In this document: piece after piece, positions 1-11,744 of the stretch
Layout of the letters: the number at the start of each line of letters is the position of its first letter
Position numbering within the stretch: the first letter of the stretch is position 1
NCBI GenBank assembly: GCA_026225945.1
Contig: JAMJFZ010001761.1
Coordinates: forward strand, 2,501 to 66,500
Length of the DNA stretch: 64,000 bases
Source of the DNA: Cricetomys ansorgei
Taxonomy: Eukaryota > Chordata > Mammalia > Rodentia > Nesomyidae
Reading direction: 5' to 3'
Made by a program: the position numbers and the translations under genes
Notes under the pieces: model-generated
Told to the model about the DNA's origin: nothing
Databases searched by the model: none
Seen by the model: only the letters and a program-made list of their open reading frames with translations

Positions 1-261
1 TTTTTACATTGAGCTGGTTAGCCAATTAGATGGTGTGTTTCTTATCCATTATGTGCTGTAGCTTTAATTTTGCTGTAGGTCTTTAAGTTATACTTAACCT
101 ATTATAATAGAAATATTCTTTTTGTAGATATATGAACACCCTTAGATATGGACTATATGTCATGTATTTTGTGTAAAAACATTGAAACACATTTCACTTA
201 TCTGGCTTTAATTAAGAAGGAAGGATTTTCTTAGTGATTTGTGCACTCTTTAACTTTTCAG
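1..261 (+). other. Pkhd1: Intron 54, 3' end
   Basis: AT-rich intron sequence ending in a pyrimidine-rich acceptor (taacttttcag) directly before exon 55. The first six bases at the acceptor form CAGGAG, a NAGNAG-type arrangement. No repeat is recognised. Confidence 0.8.
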
Positions 262-349
262 GAGTTTATGGGAAACTTCACCTTCACAGTGCCTATCCTA
301 AGAAATCCTGGGTACACCTTGGAGCTGATATTGCACCTGGAAATGAGAG
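262..349 (+). CDS. Pkhd1: Pkhd1 exon equivalent to human exon 55 (88 bp)
   Basis: Reads GA, then 28 codons beginning [14 protein letters not shown] and ending ADIAPGNE, then AG. It therefore takes one base from the preceding exon (making a Gly codon) and leaves two bases that join the A of the next exon as Arg. This segment closes the second G8 domain (about residues 2741-2867 in human) and starts the linker after it. The acceptor is taacttttcag and the donor is GTAAGA, a strong site. The 88-bp length matches human exon 55 as I remember it (c.8555-8642). The exon's frame is not the frame of the longer open reading frame over this spot, which runs on into the intron and is spurious. The exon is short, but the match and the phase agreement with exon 56 make it safe. 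Confidence 0.93.
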
Positions 350-854
350 GTAAGAAAAGATTCAGGAATCTTTATTTGTTGCTGTTGTATTTGGTTCTCT
401 GTGATGATTCACTGTACTATGAAAGACTAAGCACATCATTCAAGGATAAGCTGAAAAGAAGGGGCACCAAGAAAAACCCTTGCAACCTATTAAAAGGACA
501 AAATTTACGGAATGTAGGAAAACAAAATTGTGTACTAAGAGTAGTTTTATATAATGTATGCTTTTGTCAGTAACATGTGGAATGGTGGGTTCTGTGAGAC
601 AAGACAAGGAGTATGGTTTGAAAATGTAACAGTAAAGATTGACAAGGCACCAGGTAGATAAACTGACAGAAATAATGGTGAGATAAAGCATATGAAGATG
701 AAGAAGGGATATACCACTGCCTTAAACTGAACAGATCATATGAAGAACAAACTGAGAGAGATCAGCTATGTCTTGGACAACAAGGTAAACAAATAAAAAT
801 AACAGAAGATGTGATACTAGCAGTAAAGATCAGAATGTGGAATAGATGCAGGAA

Positions 855-874
855 TCTCTCTCTCTCTCTCTCCC

Positions 875-916
<42 letters not shown>
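855..916. repeat. (TC)n microsatellite
   Basis: Nearly pure CT dinucleotide run with a few CCC interruptions. Confidence 0.97.
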
Positions 917-919
<3 letters not shown>

Positions 920-1197
920 AACTGTCCTTATTAATAAGAGGCCAGATGATCTCCAACAGAAAGGATAACAATTCTAAATGGAGCACACAGGGCAAAACTC
1001 AGAAGAGTAATATTTAATGTGGATAAATGAATATTAAGTATAATGGTTGTAACCTTATATGATCCTAATGGCACAGAAAGAAAATTGAGTTAATAAGGAA
1101 AAGCCATGGCTCTAAAGCTTGTTGGAATCTAAAATCCAAAGAACATGGAATTCTTATATACAAGGGTAGAATGATGCTTGAACTCCAGGAGAAAGAG

Positions 1198-1286
1198 ATA
1201 TGTGTGTGTATGTGTATACACATATATGAATATAAACTTCCTCTATATGATAATTTCTATTATATATATTATAATATATATATTGT
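1198..1286. repeat. Degenerate (TG)/(TA)n microsatellites
   Basis: Short GT-rich then TA-rich runs with interruptions. Confidence 0.75.
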
Positions 1287-1624
1287 CTTTTAAATTTCTC
1301 AGTGGTAATGTATGAGTGAGGTTATTATCAACATTTTATTTAACTAGAGTCACAGAACTTAAAGAAATATTCACTTTTAAAGCTAGAAGTTCTTATGGTT
1401 GTATATTTCCTGGTTTGTCTAATGCCACTGCTTATGTTCTAAGTATTAGAAATATTAAAAATAGTATTTCCTAGAATCAATATCAAAGAAGAATGTTTTA
1501 ATGAAATTGTATGAAAAAAAGGTGTAATTATCATAGTATACTATCTTTATGTGTTATATAGCTGTTTTCTTCAAATAGAAACATCCCCTCTTGGAGGGAG
1601 AAAGAAGGTTCATATGATTCATGA

Positions 1625-1762
1625 AATTAGGCAGGAACAGAAGCTCACACCTGTAATTTTGGTAAACAACTAGTAATGCAGGATCATCATGAATTCAAGG
1701 CCAGCCCTGGCTATGTAGTGAGTTCTAAACCAGCTGCAGTATGAGAAACTGTCCTAAACCAT
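1625..1762 (+). repeat. Degraded B1/B4-like SINE
   Basis: Shows the order 'gctcacacctgtaat', 'aattcaaggccagccctggctatgtagtgag', then 'gagaaactgtcct', which matches the body of 7SL-derived rodent SINEs with many substitutions. An old copy; family is uncertain. Confidence 0.65.
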
Positions 1763-3054
1763 TCAGAAAGCTCACAAATCTCTGAACACTTCTGAGACTT
1801 GCTAGAGTCACACTGCTATTTACAGGGTTACTAAGTGGTTATAATTTCTGGGAGAGAAGACCCTCTTAGCTAAAGCTCCTGATTTCTCCAAGAAACTCCA
1901 GTAACTGAGTTTACTTTCATTAGCTGCTACCCCATGCTGGGATTGTAGTGATGTAGTTCCCTTTGATGTACCCTTGCTGCTGCCCTTAATTTCTTACCTA
2001 TGCATCTGTAAGTGACCATAATAACTTCATTGGTTTCTCAAGCTATGTGTGGTCTCTTATTTGGTCTGTCATTGGTACTTTATCTGGAGTGCATAGATAC
2101 CTGTTCATATATGTCTAGGAAAACATATAATGTGTGCATAGCCTTTCTTTTTAAACTTTTGAAAATAACTTCGGTCATAAAACTTGTTTGTACATAATTG
2201 ATTTATTTCATAAGCACAATTAGTAAGAAACCCTCTAGGGAGATGTTCTATGTTCTTTATTGAACTTACTTTCATTTCTTGCTTTCACAGCTAAAGTAAG
2301 CTCAGTGAGATGTTTTCAAGAAAACTTTGTTTTTGCTCTATGTCATTTGTAAATTTACTCCTTACTATATCATTTCAGTTGAAACTTTTGTGAAGACAGA
2401 TAAACAAAATAAACATTTTCTATTTTGAATGAATCAAAACAGACTATGGAATGACCAAAGAGTTTATCCTCACACCATTATGTACGTGTGCTTCCTGTGT
2501 AGGCTTGGGCAGCCACGTGCATTCATTCTCTGAAATTAAGTGGTTACTCTGCCAGATAATCTTAAGATATCTTTATTTCATTTTACCCATTTATAGGGTT
2601 TTAAACAGGTGAACATTAGGTTAACATGTGCTTTGAACTGATGTATGCTGTATGAAAAATGACTGCTGTTGCCAGAGTTGGAGGCCGAGGGAGGATGGAA
2701 AAGACCCTTAAGACATGATGATGATAACCGCACTTTTTTGGAGACACTTCATAGTGGCTTAGATTAAGAGGGGGAGGCAAGAAGCGTTAAATACATGTTG
2801 GAGGCAGAAGCAGCACCATATGTGATGGACTCAATAGGTGATGAGAGAAGAAAGGGTTTGGGAGCGTGTTAATCTTCGTCCCTAAGCAACTCAGTGGGAA
2901 AGGTAGCACAGAGAACAGAAAAGCAGAGAGAAGAGCATGTTTATGGAGAAACGTTTGCAATTTTTTACTTATTTGTTTTCTAGTTCATCATTTCGTGTCC
3001 CTTTTAAGGAAACAAACAGTTTTATCCAGCCTCTTTGTCTTATTATCATTTTTT

Positions 3055-3664
3055 TCCAAATGTTTGTTTTTAATTGACAAGTATAATTCTGATCGTTTAA
3101 CATGTTTGGGTTTGGAATTATGTTTTGACACATGAAACACGTATGTCACGGAACGGGTAAACAGTAAACTAGCATATGTAATGCCTCACCTCACATGCTT
3201 TGTTTTATGGTGAGAAGCGAGTGACGTCTGTATTCTCAGCAGTTTTCAAATAAGATGTTAGCTAGGATCAGCACGACCTGCCACGAGTCTCTTGGATGTT
3301 TTCTTCTCTCTCTTGAGATCAGCACTAGATTTCATACATAAGTGAGATCAGGTGGTGTGTTTCTGGCTGTTCCACTTATTTCACTTAGCATAATGCTAAT
3401 CTACGCTGTTCACATGGCAGGGATTCTTTCTGTGCGAAGGCTGGAGCATGTCCCATTGTGCATATGAACCACATTTTTTCTTTCTTTTATCAGTGGACAG
3501 GCATGTGATAGTTTTCTGTGTTTCGACTATAATGGATAGGGCAGTTAATGAACATGGAGGTGCAAATGTCCTTTGACACCCTGGTTTCCTTTTCTTTTGC
3601 TCTGCACTCTGTGATGGGATTTCTATGAGAGTTCTGTTTTTAATTATTGAGGTTCTTCCATCCT
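3055..3664 (-). mobile_element. L1M-type LINE 3' end, first part
   Basis: The reverse complement of an old mammalian L1 3' tail: 'ttaattgacaagtataatt', 'ccacttatttcacttagcataatg', 'gtcccattgtgcatatgaaccacatttt', then 'tcagtggacag'. The element continues after the nested SINE at 3972. Heavily substituted, so it predates the rodent radiation. Borders approximate. Confidence 0.75.
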
Positions 3665-3971
3665 TTTTCATATATATAGTCATATGTAGGCATGTGCATG
3701 TACATATATGTGTGTACAAGTGCACATACTTATTGATATTTGAGCATAGGGCCCAGAGGAGAGGGTTAGAGACCCTCCTGTGTTACTCTCCACCGATTCC
3801 TGCGAGTCAGTGTCTCCAAGAACCTGAGCCTAAAGAAGCCATGACGTCCCAGAGATATTCTTCTCTCAGCCTCCCTTAAAGCTGGGGGTCACAGATGTTC
3901 ACAAGACATCGGGCTTATCACCTAGGGTCTGGACTCTTCTCTTAATGGCAGAGCCGTATCTCTAACCCTTT
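3665..3971 (-). mobile_element. B3/B2-type SINE nested in the L1M
   Basis: A tRNA-derived SINE body in reverse, ending 'tatctctaaccctt', preceded by 'tggactcttctcttaatggcagagcc' (the inverted promoter end). It interrupts the L1M. A short duplication 'catcct' occurs on both sides (3659-3664 and 3972-3977), as expected for a target-site duplication. Confidence 0.65.
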
Positions 3972-4110
3972 CATCCTATTTTCTACAACAGCTACGCTAA
4001 TTGAAGTTTCTACCAGCAATGCACAATGGTCTCCTCTTCCTTCTTACGCCTGCACCATTTATTATCTTGCATCTTTTTATAACAGCTGTCTTAAAAGGCT
4101 TGAATTGTTT
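3972..4110 (-). mobile_element. L1M-type LINE, continuation
   Basis: Resumes with 'ctacaacagctacgctaatt', 'accagcaatgcacaatgg' and 'tgcaccatttattatctt', the next stretch of the inverted L1 body after the break at 3664. Confidence 0.6.
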
Positions 4111-5167
4111 CGAATGGTTTACTAATACAGTCTGTTATCTACAAAGAAATCACTCACTAAAGAACAAATGATCATTTATTACTTTACCCCACCCCTGGGA
4201 CCAAGACCTTTAATTTGAACATCACCATAGATTGTATTTGTCCAGTTGGTTCCTGTATCATATTAGCGATATGCTTTTGAGATACTGTATGTTTGGAATA
4301 TCTCTCTTTCCTCTCCTCTAAGCAGCACCCACAAGGCTTTCTGTAGCAACTTTAGTACTTCCAACTTAGACAATTAAATAAGGGTATCAGACATTATATA
4401 TCATTACCCACCATCCTACTTGTCTTTGGAGATTCAACCATTGTCTCTTAATTTAGCATTGAATTCCCTCATCAGCAAAACCACTATAGCATGGTTTTAT
4501 GGTTTAAAATTTTACTGAGCCATAAAACATATGGCTATTCTTTTGCTGTGAAAATTCTTAAAATAATTTAAGACGTAAAAAGTTATATAAATAGGAATGT
4601 TTCTGTATACCTTTTGGCTCAGCATTCCCTGATGGTAGCATTTTGTATAACCACAAAACATTGGTGTGGTTCTTAATGCACGATGGTAAGCTATTTAAAC
4701 TGTGTACTTTCTGCATAGATATGTGGCTTCTGTAGAGAAGAAATATTGTTATTGGTTTGGTATAATCTGTGGCATCTAAGCATAGCACAACAAATGTATC
4801 TAGTCCATATCTGCTTCTTGAGTCAGTGTGTTTTTTTTCTGGAAATTAGAACATGTTAGCTCAACTGTATATTTTCTAATATATCAGATTTTCTCCTGAG
4901 TTGAATTTGAATCAGCTTTTTATATATCAGTCAAATTTTATTATTACCATAACTGTGTTTATGTAGCAGAACATGAAATCAGTGGATATTTTCCCACTTA
5001 CCAGCAATCGTATGAACCAGTGATCGTATGTACAGCTTCTAAGAGAGTTTTTCAGAACCAGTGAAGCACTATGTCATAACCTCAGATGGACAACCCTTCT
5101 ATGGAGGTCACAGACTTTAGAAATGAGGAGGGAAAAGTTCTCTGCCGTGAGAAAGACCTGAACAGTG

Positions 5168-5340
5168 AGATTAGCTTATGATTTACTAAATGTGTAACTG
5201 GTAAATTACCCGCATGAGTCATAGTTTCTTTCTCTGTAGTTATGAGAGTAATAATGCTAAGCTAATATAATATTTATACAAATTGAATGAATTAGTGAAT
5301 TTGAATTTTTAGCTCCATTTCTGGCATAAAGTAAGCTCAA
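5168..5340 (+). repeat. MIR-type SINE relic
   Basis: Core pattern 'tgtgtaactggtaaattac', 'agtttctttctctgtag', 'gagagtaataatgc' and 'ctggcataaagtaagctc' matches the mammalian MIR consensus in order. Confidence 0.6.
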
Positions 5341-7318
5341 AGACAGAGAAGCTGATAGGAATCAAGCTTCTGTCAGAGAAGTAAAATGAACACTTCTTGA
5401 TCCATTTTGGATTAGGGCCATCCAGACCCTCCCTTTGTATCTATACTTGTTGTACTACTCAATTTTGACCTCAGTTGTCTGCTGAAGAATAGTTTCTCCC
5501 ACTGATGTAGGCTACACACATTACCTTAGAGCTATTGAGCTTTACCCAGCTTCACAATCAGAGAGGATATTACTCTACCTTTGTGTTTATTCACAGTGTA
5601 GGGGAAGGATTTCTACAAACATACCTAGCCTATGGTGAAGTTCTCACTATAACAACTACAGTGGTATTGTACAGGGAAGGATGAAGTCTCAATAGAGAGG
5701 GGAAAAGATTTCCTGGGATGAGGGGTAAAGAAGCTGAGATAGGCAAATAACCTAGGTACTTGTGATCATTGGACACATCATTTAGACTTCATTGTGGAAT
5801 GCAGTTTCTTCAGATCTCAGCAGCCTATACACCTGAACATTTTCATTACATTTCAGACGCATTGGTGAAAAGTGTTAACCTTGGAATTAGGAAAGAAATA
5901 ATCAATGTTTGCAGAATTCAGAAGTCTGTGGCTACTCATATTTTTTTGAGGGAACTAATGTATATTTTGAGACTGATTAAGCACAGCTAATTTCATAATG
6001 ATTCTTCATTACTGTTTATATTTATTTATTGATATTATAGGTGTATACATATGAATGTTTTATGAATAGTTGTAAAAACTGTTGAATCAAATTTATAAAG
6101 CTCTTGTTTTTTATAACCTAATTGGTGCTATAAATTAGCAAACATTGTGTATTCCCTAAACTAGGTCAAATATTAATGCCAAAGTAAAGGAAATAATGCT
6201 GATTCTTTGTTTAGACATTAAGCATGGTATCTTTAAGGAGCCTTCCACTGTTATAGATAAAATTTTATTTTCTCTTTTCATATGATTTCCATTTAAAACC
6301 AGTTGATTGGTAGATTTCTTTAGGAATATTTTTTCTCAGAAAACAGAAAAGTTTGCCCTCTTCTGTATAACTTCCAATAGTGTTTTTCAAAAGCCTAGAA
6401 TGCATATAAGACTTATTACCATAGTCATTAAATTACATTTTTAGATGATCGTAAGTTAGGTATAGTTGTGGAAAATTGGAGCTGCAGTAGTAATGTTGAA
6501 GTTCAAAGATCACTGCTTCTTAGATAGATTTATTAACTAGGCTTCTGATTTGGCAATGACAGATCTCTCTGCAGTCTCCACTGTAAATGGTGCAGAAACA
6601 GACACAGAGAAGCTGTGGTTCTTTTACATCTATAGACTGTTCTTCTGGCAGACAGGATTCTAAAGCTTCTGAAGTAAGAAATACATACAAAGGAGAAATA
6701 CATTTCTGTGAAAATGTAACATTTTATGAAGTCTTAATAGAAATGTTGAGATTAAGCTCACTCATTTTTAGTATGATATAATGTTTGGACTAATATATTC
6801 CATAACAGTCATGTTTTCACTGAACTGTGACCACCACTATCAAAGTTTACAAGAATAGGAAACCAGAGAACTAGTATTTGTTATCTCAAAAGTTTGGTGA
6901 TAAATGTTGGATCTTTTCCCAGAAGACTTCTTGAAGCATAGCAATGAGAATCAGTGTGCTCTAAAATGAATATCCTGCAAGTTGAGCAAGCACACCCATT
7001 TGGCCAGAGTAGAGAGCTCACAGAAGGTGGCTCGTGAAGGAGGACTGAATTTTTTGCCTAAGTTATATTTGGGTTCACTTGATATTGTATAATCTGTAGA
7101 TTTTTGACAAATGTGTGAAGAAGTGTGTTCTGTTTAACCTTGTATATTGCTCTGAAGCCATCCAGTGTTCCATCTGAGATGAAATCTACCTCATTTACAA
7201 GGAAGTATTCAAAATATTATGATCTATTAAATGGAAAATTTCATTCAAGAATATAAAAACGAATGAGAAGATTAATTAGGTATCTAGATTATGATTAGAT
7301 AATGATTTACTTAGTCAT

Positions 7319-7346
7319 TAACTATTAACTATTAACTATTAACTAC
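7319..7346. repeat. 7-bp tandem repeat, four copies
   Basis: The heptamer TAACTAT is repeated three times perfectly, with a fourth copy changed at its last base. Confidence 0.9.
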
Positions 7347-7703
7347 TATTGACTGTCTGTTATGTTATATTACTAATTGCCTGTGGTATGGCTTTATACT
7401 AACAGTTGTTTTCCTTCCCCTTTCCTTTTGGGCTTCACCCCTTATCTTGTCCCTTTCCTTCTCTCCTGTCCCTTTCTCCTACCCTTTCCTTTCCTTCACC
7501 CTCTCGTCCCTTTCCTTTCTTTGTGGTGTTAAGGTCAAACTCCAGACTTTGCATCTGTAAAACAGATACAGCTAACTGTTCTACACCCAAAGCTATTATC
7601 TTCTTTCAAATATTTTAAAATATAGTACACTACCCATTAAGTTAGAAAATATATTCCTAAGTGAAAAAAAATACCAATAAACTATCTATATACGTTAACA
7701 TTA

Positions 7704-7850
7704 TTTTTTGATGCAGGTTTCTCTGCTGTAACCCTGGCAGTCCTGGAACTCACTCTGTAGAGCAGGCTGGCCTCGAACTCACAGTGATCCACCGGCCTTG
7801 CCTCCTGTGTTCTGGGATTAAAGGCATACAACACCACCGATATTTTTAAT
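7704..7850 (-). mobile_element. B1 SINE with perfect 10-bp target duplication
   Basis: Inverted B1: 'ggtttctctgctgtaaccctgg', 'tggaactcactctgtag', 'gcaggctggcctcgaactcac', 'tctgggattaaaggc'. GTTAACATTA flanks it on both sides (7694-7703 and 7851-7860), a perfect target-site duplication. It belongs to the TTACAA-type B1 group seen elsewhere in the window. Confidence 0.93.
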
Positions 7851-8124
7851 GTTAACATTAAAAAATGGGGCATATAATTTTATACCTTCTTTTAGAAAAC
7901 CAATACATCAGAAATAAACTTCTTTGTAATTCAGCTATACCCTACAATGTATTCTCGGTTGGCTATTTTGTATTTAATTGACATTTTTTAATGGATTAGG
8001 TCAGGAATCTTCCTTTGGTCCAACTTAAGATTTGGCTGCATTTGATTATCTACCCTTCAGTTGCTTAATCTTTTTGTATCCTAGTTGATTAGCTCCTTTC
8101 TGGTTCTCTCTCTCTCTTTCTTTC

Positions 8125-8345
8125 GTTTTTATTTTTGAGACATGGTCTCATGTAGCCCAGGCTGGCCTCAAACTTTCTATGTAACTGAGGATGATTTTGA
8201 ACTTCAAATTATTCCCCCTCTACCTTCCAAGTTCTAGGACTTTAGGTGTGCACCATCAAGCTTATGGGGTGCTGGGTCTTAAACCCAAGGCTCATGTATG
8301 CTAGGAAACCATTCTACTAACTGAGCCACAAGCCCAGCCCTTCAT
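8125..8345 (-). mobile_element. RSINE1/B4-type composite SINE
   Basis: Inverted B1-like part ('gagacatggtctcatgtagcc', 'caggctggcctcaaac') followed by an inverted ID-like part ('ggtgctgggtcttaaaccc', 'ccattctactaactgagcc'). That order is the B4/RSINE1 arrangement (ID then B1 on its own strand). Confidence 0.8.
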
Positions 8346-8867
8346 CTGCCCTTAAAACTAACATTTGTTCTAGTGTTCTGCTACTGAATTTTCAACGATA
8401 TCATAGCAATCAAAGGCACAGCTATGACTCTCTGAGGATCTATAATACCTGTCACTTACTAGTGGCCCTGCCAATATATGCTGCATAACTGATGCCTTGT
8501 CCAGCCCCTGTTCCCTGGATGAACATTTACAGGTAGTAAAGAATTGTGAATGTCTGCAAAGTTTGGGGCATTGACTAGAGTGACCTAGCCAAATTGGTAT
8601 TGGTAAAAGGCCGCAGTAAAATTGCAATGTTGAAATGCTCCAGGACTATGAACGGAGAGAAAAGAAGTCATATTCACTATGAAAAGCTACATAGCAATGA
8701 CATATTAAAGAAAAAATTAATTTAAAGTGAGTCTAAAAAATGAGCAAAATCCCCATTGATTCATACTGATAAATGCACAACACTGGGAATAACATGATGG
8801 AGTCATATACCCCATTACTCCACACAGTGCAAATTGGATGTCATGGGGAGATAGAAATATTTGACCT

Positions 8868-8962
8868 CTCTTCACTGATGATACAAAGCTAGAGAAAGTA
8901 AATAACTTATTGAGGTCACATAGATACAACTAGAATTCTAAAGACTCATAATTGTATTTGTC
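8868..8962 (-). repeat. MIR-type relic
   Basis: Inverted MIR-like core ('gaaagtaaataacttattgagg', 'tcacatagatacaactagaattc'). Weak and old. Confidence 0.4.
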
Positions 8963-9145
8963 TGACCAGGAAGATATTAGGCTTTCTGTATACACTGTCC
9001 AAAAGAAAGGGGAGGGGTTGTAAATACATCTTCAGAAAACATGAAAACAGTTCTCTTTGGAAATATCTTCGTGATTCAAGTTGTTTCCCAGTAAAGAAGG
9101 GAGACGGCCCTTAGCAAAATCACGAGATGATATGATTATTAAATT

Positions 9146-9198
9146 CTGACAAGTTGCTGGGATTGCAAGCATGCACCACTACACCTGGCTTTGTAAAA
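9146..9198 (-). repeat. Fragment of a B1/B4-type SINE
   Basis: 'gttgctgggattgcaagc' and 'atgcaccactacacctggct' are the inverted left end of a 7SL-derived SINE; it lies about 250 bp before exon 56. Confidence 0.65.
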
Positions 9199-9449
9199 TG
9201 TGGTTTCTGGGGTATCAAATTAAGGTCTTCATGCTTGGAAAGTCAGGATTCTAGGAACTCAGTATTTCCTCAATGGATAATAGCCAATGCTCATCAAAAG
9301 CTTTTTATCTTATATTTTGTTTTGTTCTCTCTTTCAGTTTCCATGGTGAACTATGCTGATTTTGTAGGTTTTACTTTCTCTTTCATGGATCACTTAATGA
9401 TCTCTGTTGTTTTATTAGTATATCTGACACCCACTTTCTACTATTGCAG

Positions 9450-9604
9450 AATTATAGTAGAAAATACAGTGGATTGGCAGCCGAGTGACAAAATCGTCCT
9501 CAGCTCTTCTTCTTATGAGCCTCATGAGGCAGAGGTTCTCACTGTGAAGGAAGTCAAGAGCCAGCACATCAGGATCTATGAACGTCTTAAACACCGTCAC
9601 ATTG
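9450..9604 (+). CDS. Pkhd1: Pkhd1 exon equivalent to human exon 56 (155 bp)
   Basis: The first base completes an Arg codon from exon 55. The exon then reads 51 codons beginning [20 protein letters not shown], continuing through [14 protein letters not shown] and ending ERLKHRHI, and finally one G. The stretch '[20 protein letters not shown]' is close to invariant in fibrocystins. It follows the second G8 domain and begins the C-terminal beta-helix region; the pattern of 'DW.P.D.I.L....' followed by an 'E.......' strand is also seen in the related CEMIP/TMEM2 and PKHD1L1 proteins. The acceptor is ctactattgcag and the donor is GTAAGG. The upstream in-frame sequence from 9154 is intron and part of a SINE, so the start is set by the acceptor and not by a methionine. 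Length equals the remembered human exon 56. Confidence 0.96.
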
Positions 9605-10325
9605 GTAAGGCTTTGCTTTGGTGGTTAAAGGAAATGGGTGTACCATGAAGGGTCTGCTTGGGAGTCTGCTCAGGCATATTAACCTTGATTGACACTAGGA
9701 GTGGAAGGAGGCTCTCTGACTGCTGTTCTGCACTTGTCATAGATAACTTTCTCAGCATTGTGAAATGTCAGTGGAAATAGGGAAACAAGGCTTCTCCTTA
9801 CCACTGTTCTGTCAGCTGTTCCAGGCGGTAGAGAGCAGAAGTCCATCAGGGGAGGGGGTTCCTATGTTTAGCATAGCCCCCTGCTATTCCCTTCACTCTC
9901 TAACATTCTATTTACACTCTACTGCCTCATCTGGCCTGGGATTCTTTACTCCCATGATGGAAATATATGGACAATGTGCAGCAAAATGTCACAGACTCAC
10001 TCTGATATGTGTAAGGAAGGAGGTTGGGGACCCTAGTAATCAGACAAGTCTCTGAACCAGTAGCCTGTCATAGTACCAGGAGTTATTGAGGAAAAACAAG
10101 TTACTGCTCACACATTCTCTTTGATCCCAAAGAGGGACAGGTGAACAGGTTTTTAATTTCTCAGCTGACATCTTTGGAGTATGCCTGAGGAAAAGCTGGC
10201 TTGTGTGTTGGGAGGACTTCTAACAGAAAAGGAAATTTTTATTTGGGAGGTGTAGTAGGTCCCCAGCTGGAGATTGTTAAGACAGCCATTTAAAGGTTGC
10301 TTTCCTCTGACTTGTGTTTCTCTAG
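9605..10325 (+). other. Pkhd1: Intron 56 (721 bp)
   Basis: Short intron, GTAAGG to tttctctag. No repeat or gene recognised; several ORFs crossing it have no fibrocystin-like sequence. Confidence 0.88.
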
Positions 10326-10478
10326 GAAGTGCCCACATCATGGAGAATGGTCAACACATTCCTTTGGCTGCTGAGGTTGGATTGTTGACTAGAAACATTA
10401 AAATTCAGACTGACTCATCATGTAGAGGGAGGATCCTTGTGGGGTCCTTCAGGAAGCCTAACAGAGAAGAGTTTTTTG
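10326..10478 (+). CDS. Pkhd1: Pkhd1 exon equivalent to human exon 57 (153 bp)
   Basis: GA completes a Gly codon from exon 56, then 50 codons begin [20 protein letters not shown], continue [20 protein letters not shown] and end NREEFF, followed by one G. The '[12 protein letters not shown]' strand-turn-strand is a conserved signature at the start of the beta-helix in fibrocystin and its relatives (CEMIP family). The acceptor is gtttctctag. The donor GTATGT follows a run of six T. Length is divisible by three and the exon enters and leaves in the same phase, so skipping it would not shift the frame. It contains a Cys (SCRG) that is probably a disulphide candidate in the ectodomain. Confidence 0.96.
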
Positions 10479-11429
10479 GTATGTGAAATGCAACTTTCAG
10501 TTACTAAGCACTACTATTCAGAAACCAAGAAATTCTGGATCACTCATCTGGGACACTTCAGAAATTTCAACTGTGAAAATTTTCACTTATAATGCAAAAC
10601 AATCTAATTAGGTGGCTCACTTGTGCTCCATGAAGCTGTAAATTTCCAGCCCTCATCATAGCTAAACTAACAGTGTGAAGTTAAATAATACACTAGAAAT
10701 CAGTGCATAAGCACTTTTTACCTCAAAGAAGACACCTTCTGCAGATGAGATTGTCCTCTGCTTTGAAATGACAGATGATTTAATAACCATTTGAATTTAT
10801 CACTTTCTTGATTTTATTTTACTTTTTTCAAAATAGTATATAATATCTAATGATAGACATGAGCTCATACTACAAATTAGTGGTTGAAATTTAAATATAA
10901 ATTATTTCCATATTTTAGGGTGGTTTAAAGATCAATTTGATCTTTTTAGAAGATCAATGGAATCTTTTTCTTTGAAATTTATGCTTCAGCTCTTTTGGAA
11001 TCTTAAAAATTTATTTGATCGCCTTATTTATTAAACTTATGTTTGGGAATAGTATTACAAAGATCTTTCCGATCAAATAGTTTGGGAAATGTTGTCAGGG
11101 TAACTCCATCTTTGAAAGTCACGGTGTATCTATCCTTAAGGATCTGAGTTTATTTATGTAATAATTCTCCTTGATTCTTAGAAATTTCCTTGAAAACTTT
11201 TAGGAGCACACATCAACTGTGGATTAATTCTATTTTCTTTTATCTAAAAAAAATCTACTATTTCTTGAGGGATGTTTGTTCATTTCTTCTTCTTTAAATA
11301 TTTGTCATTGGAAAGTGTCTGGATAAATCTAACATTGAATCTCTTTAAGCTTTAGTTTTTATGATTAAACTGAATCATATAATATTTTTCTATGAGGTTT
11401 TTCTCTTTTCTTTTTTTTTATTTGTTTGG

Positions 11430-11567
11430 TTTACTGAGATAGGGCTTCTCTGTTACAACTGACTGTTGTAACTCTGTAGACCAGGTTGCCCCCAAAGTCA
11501 CAGATATCCGCCTGCCTCTGCCACTCGAGTGCTAGGATTAAAGGCTTGTGTCACCACTACCTGGCTT
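11430..11567 (-). mobile_element. B1 SINE
   Basis: Inverted B1: 'gagatagggcttctctg', 'actctgtagaccaggttg', 'ccgcctgcctctgcc', 'gtgctaggattaaaggc'. Contains a small duplication-like change around 'tgttacaactgactgttgtaac'. Confidence 0.88.
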
Positions 11568-11744
11568 TATGAGGTTTTCATTCTGCAAGATATAATGAGG
11601 ATACAGCACAAGTGAACACAGTAGAAAGGAAGGAGATAGATAAAAGTTCTTACGTAGTTGAAAATGTCCTCATTTTATGTGGAGGGCATCATTTTGACTC
11701 TGCGATGGAAGTAATAGGTGTGTATTATTCATCCATGCGCCTCT

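Larger units (their letters stand above)
350..9449 (+). other. Pkhd1: Intron 55 (9.1 kb)
   Basis: Begins GTAAGA and ends ctattgcag. Contents recognised: a (TC)n microsatellite, a degraded B1-like SINE, an old L1M with a SINE nested in it, MIR relics, a B1 with a perfect target duplication, an RSINE1/B4 element and a B4 fragment. About 4150-5165 and 5345-7690 is AT-rich unique sequence in which I see no gene and no clear repeat, apart from a four-copy 7-bp tandem at 7319-7346. Confidence 0.9.

Noticed and set aside
241..573. ORF of 110 codons over exon 55
   Set aside because: It is in a different frame from the fibrocystin reading and runs past the donor into intron 55.
9154..9449. Upstream in-frame extension of exon 56 starting with Met
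   Set aside because: It includes a SINE fragment and intron sequence, and a strong acceptor at 9449 with phase agreement to exon 55 fixes the border.
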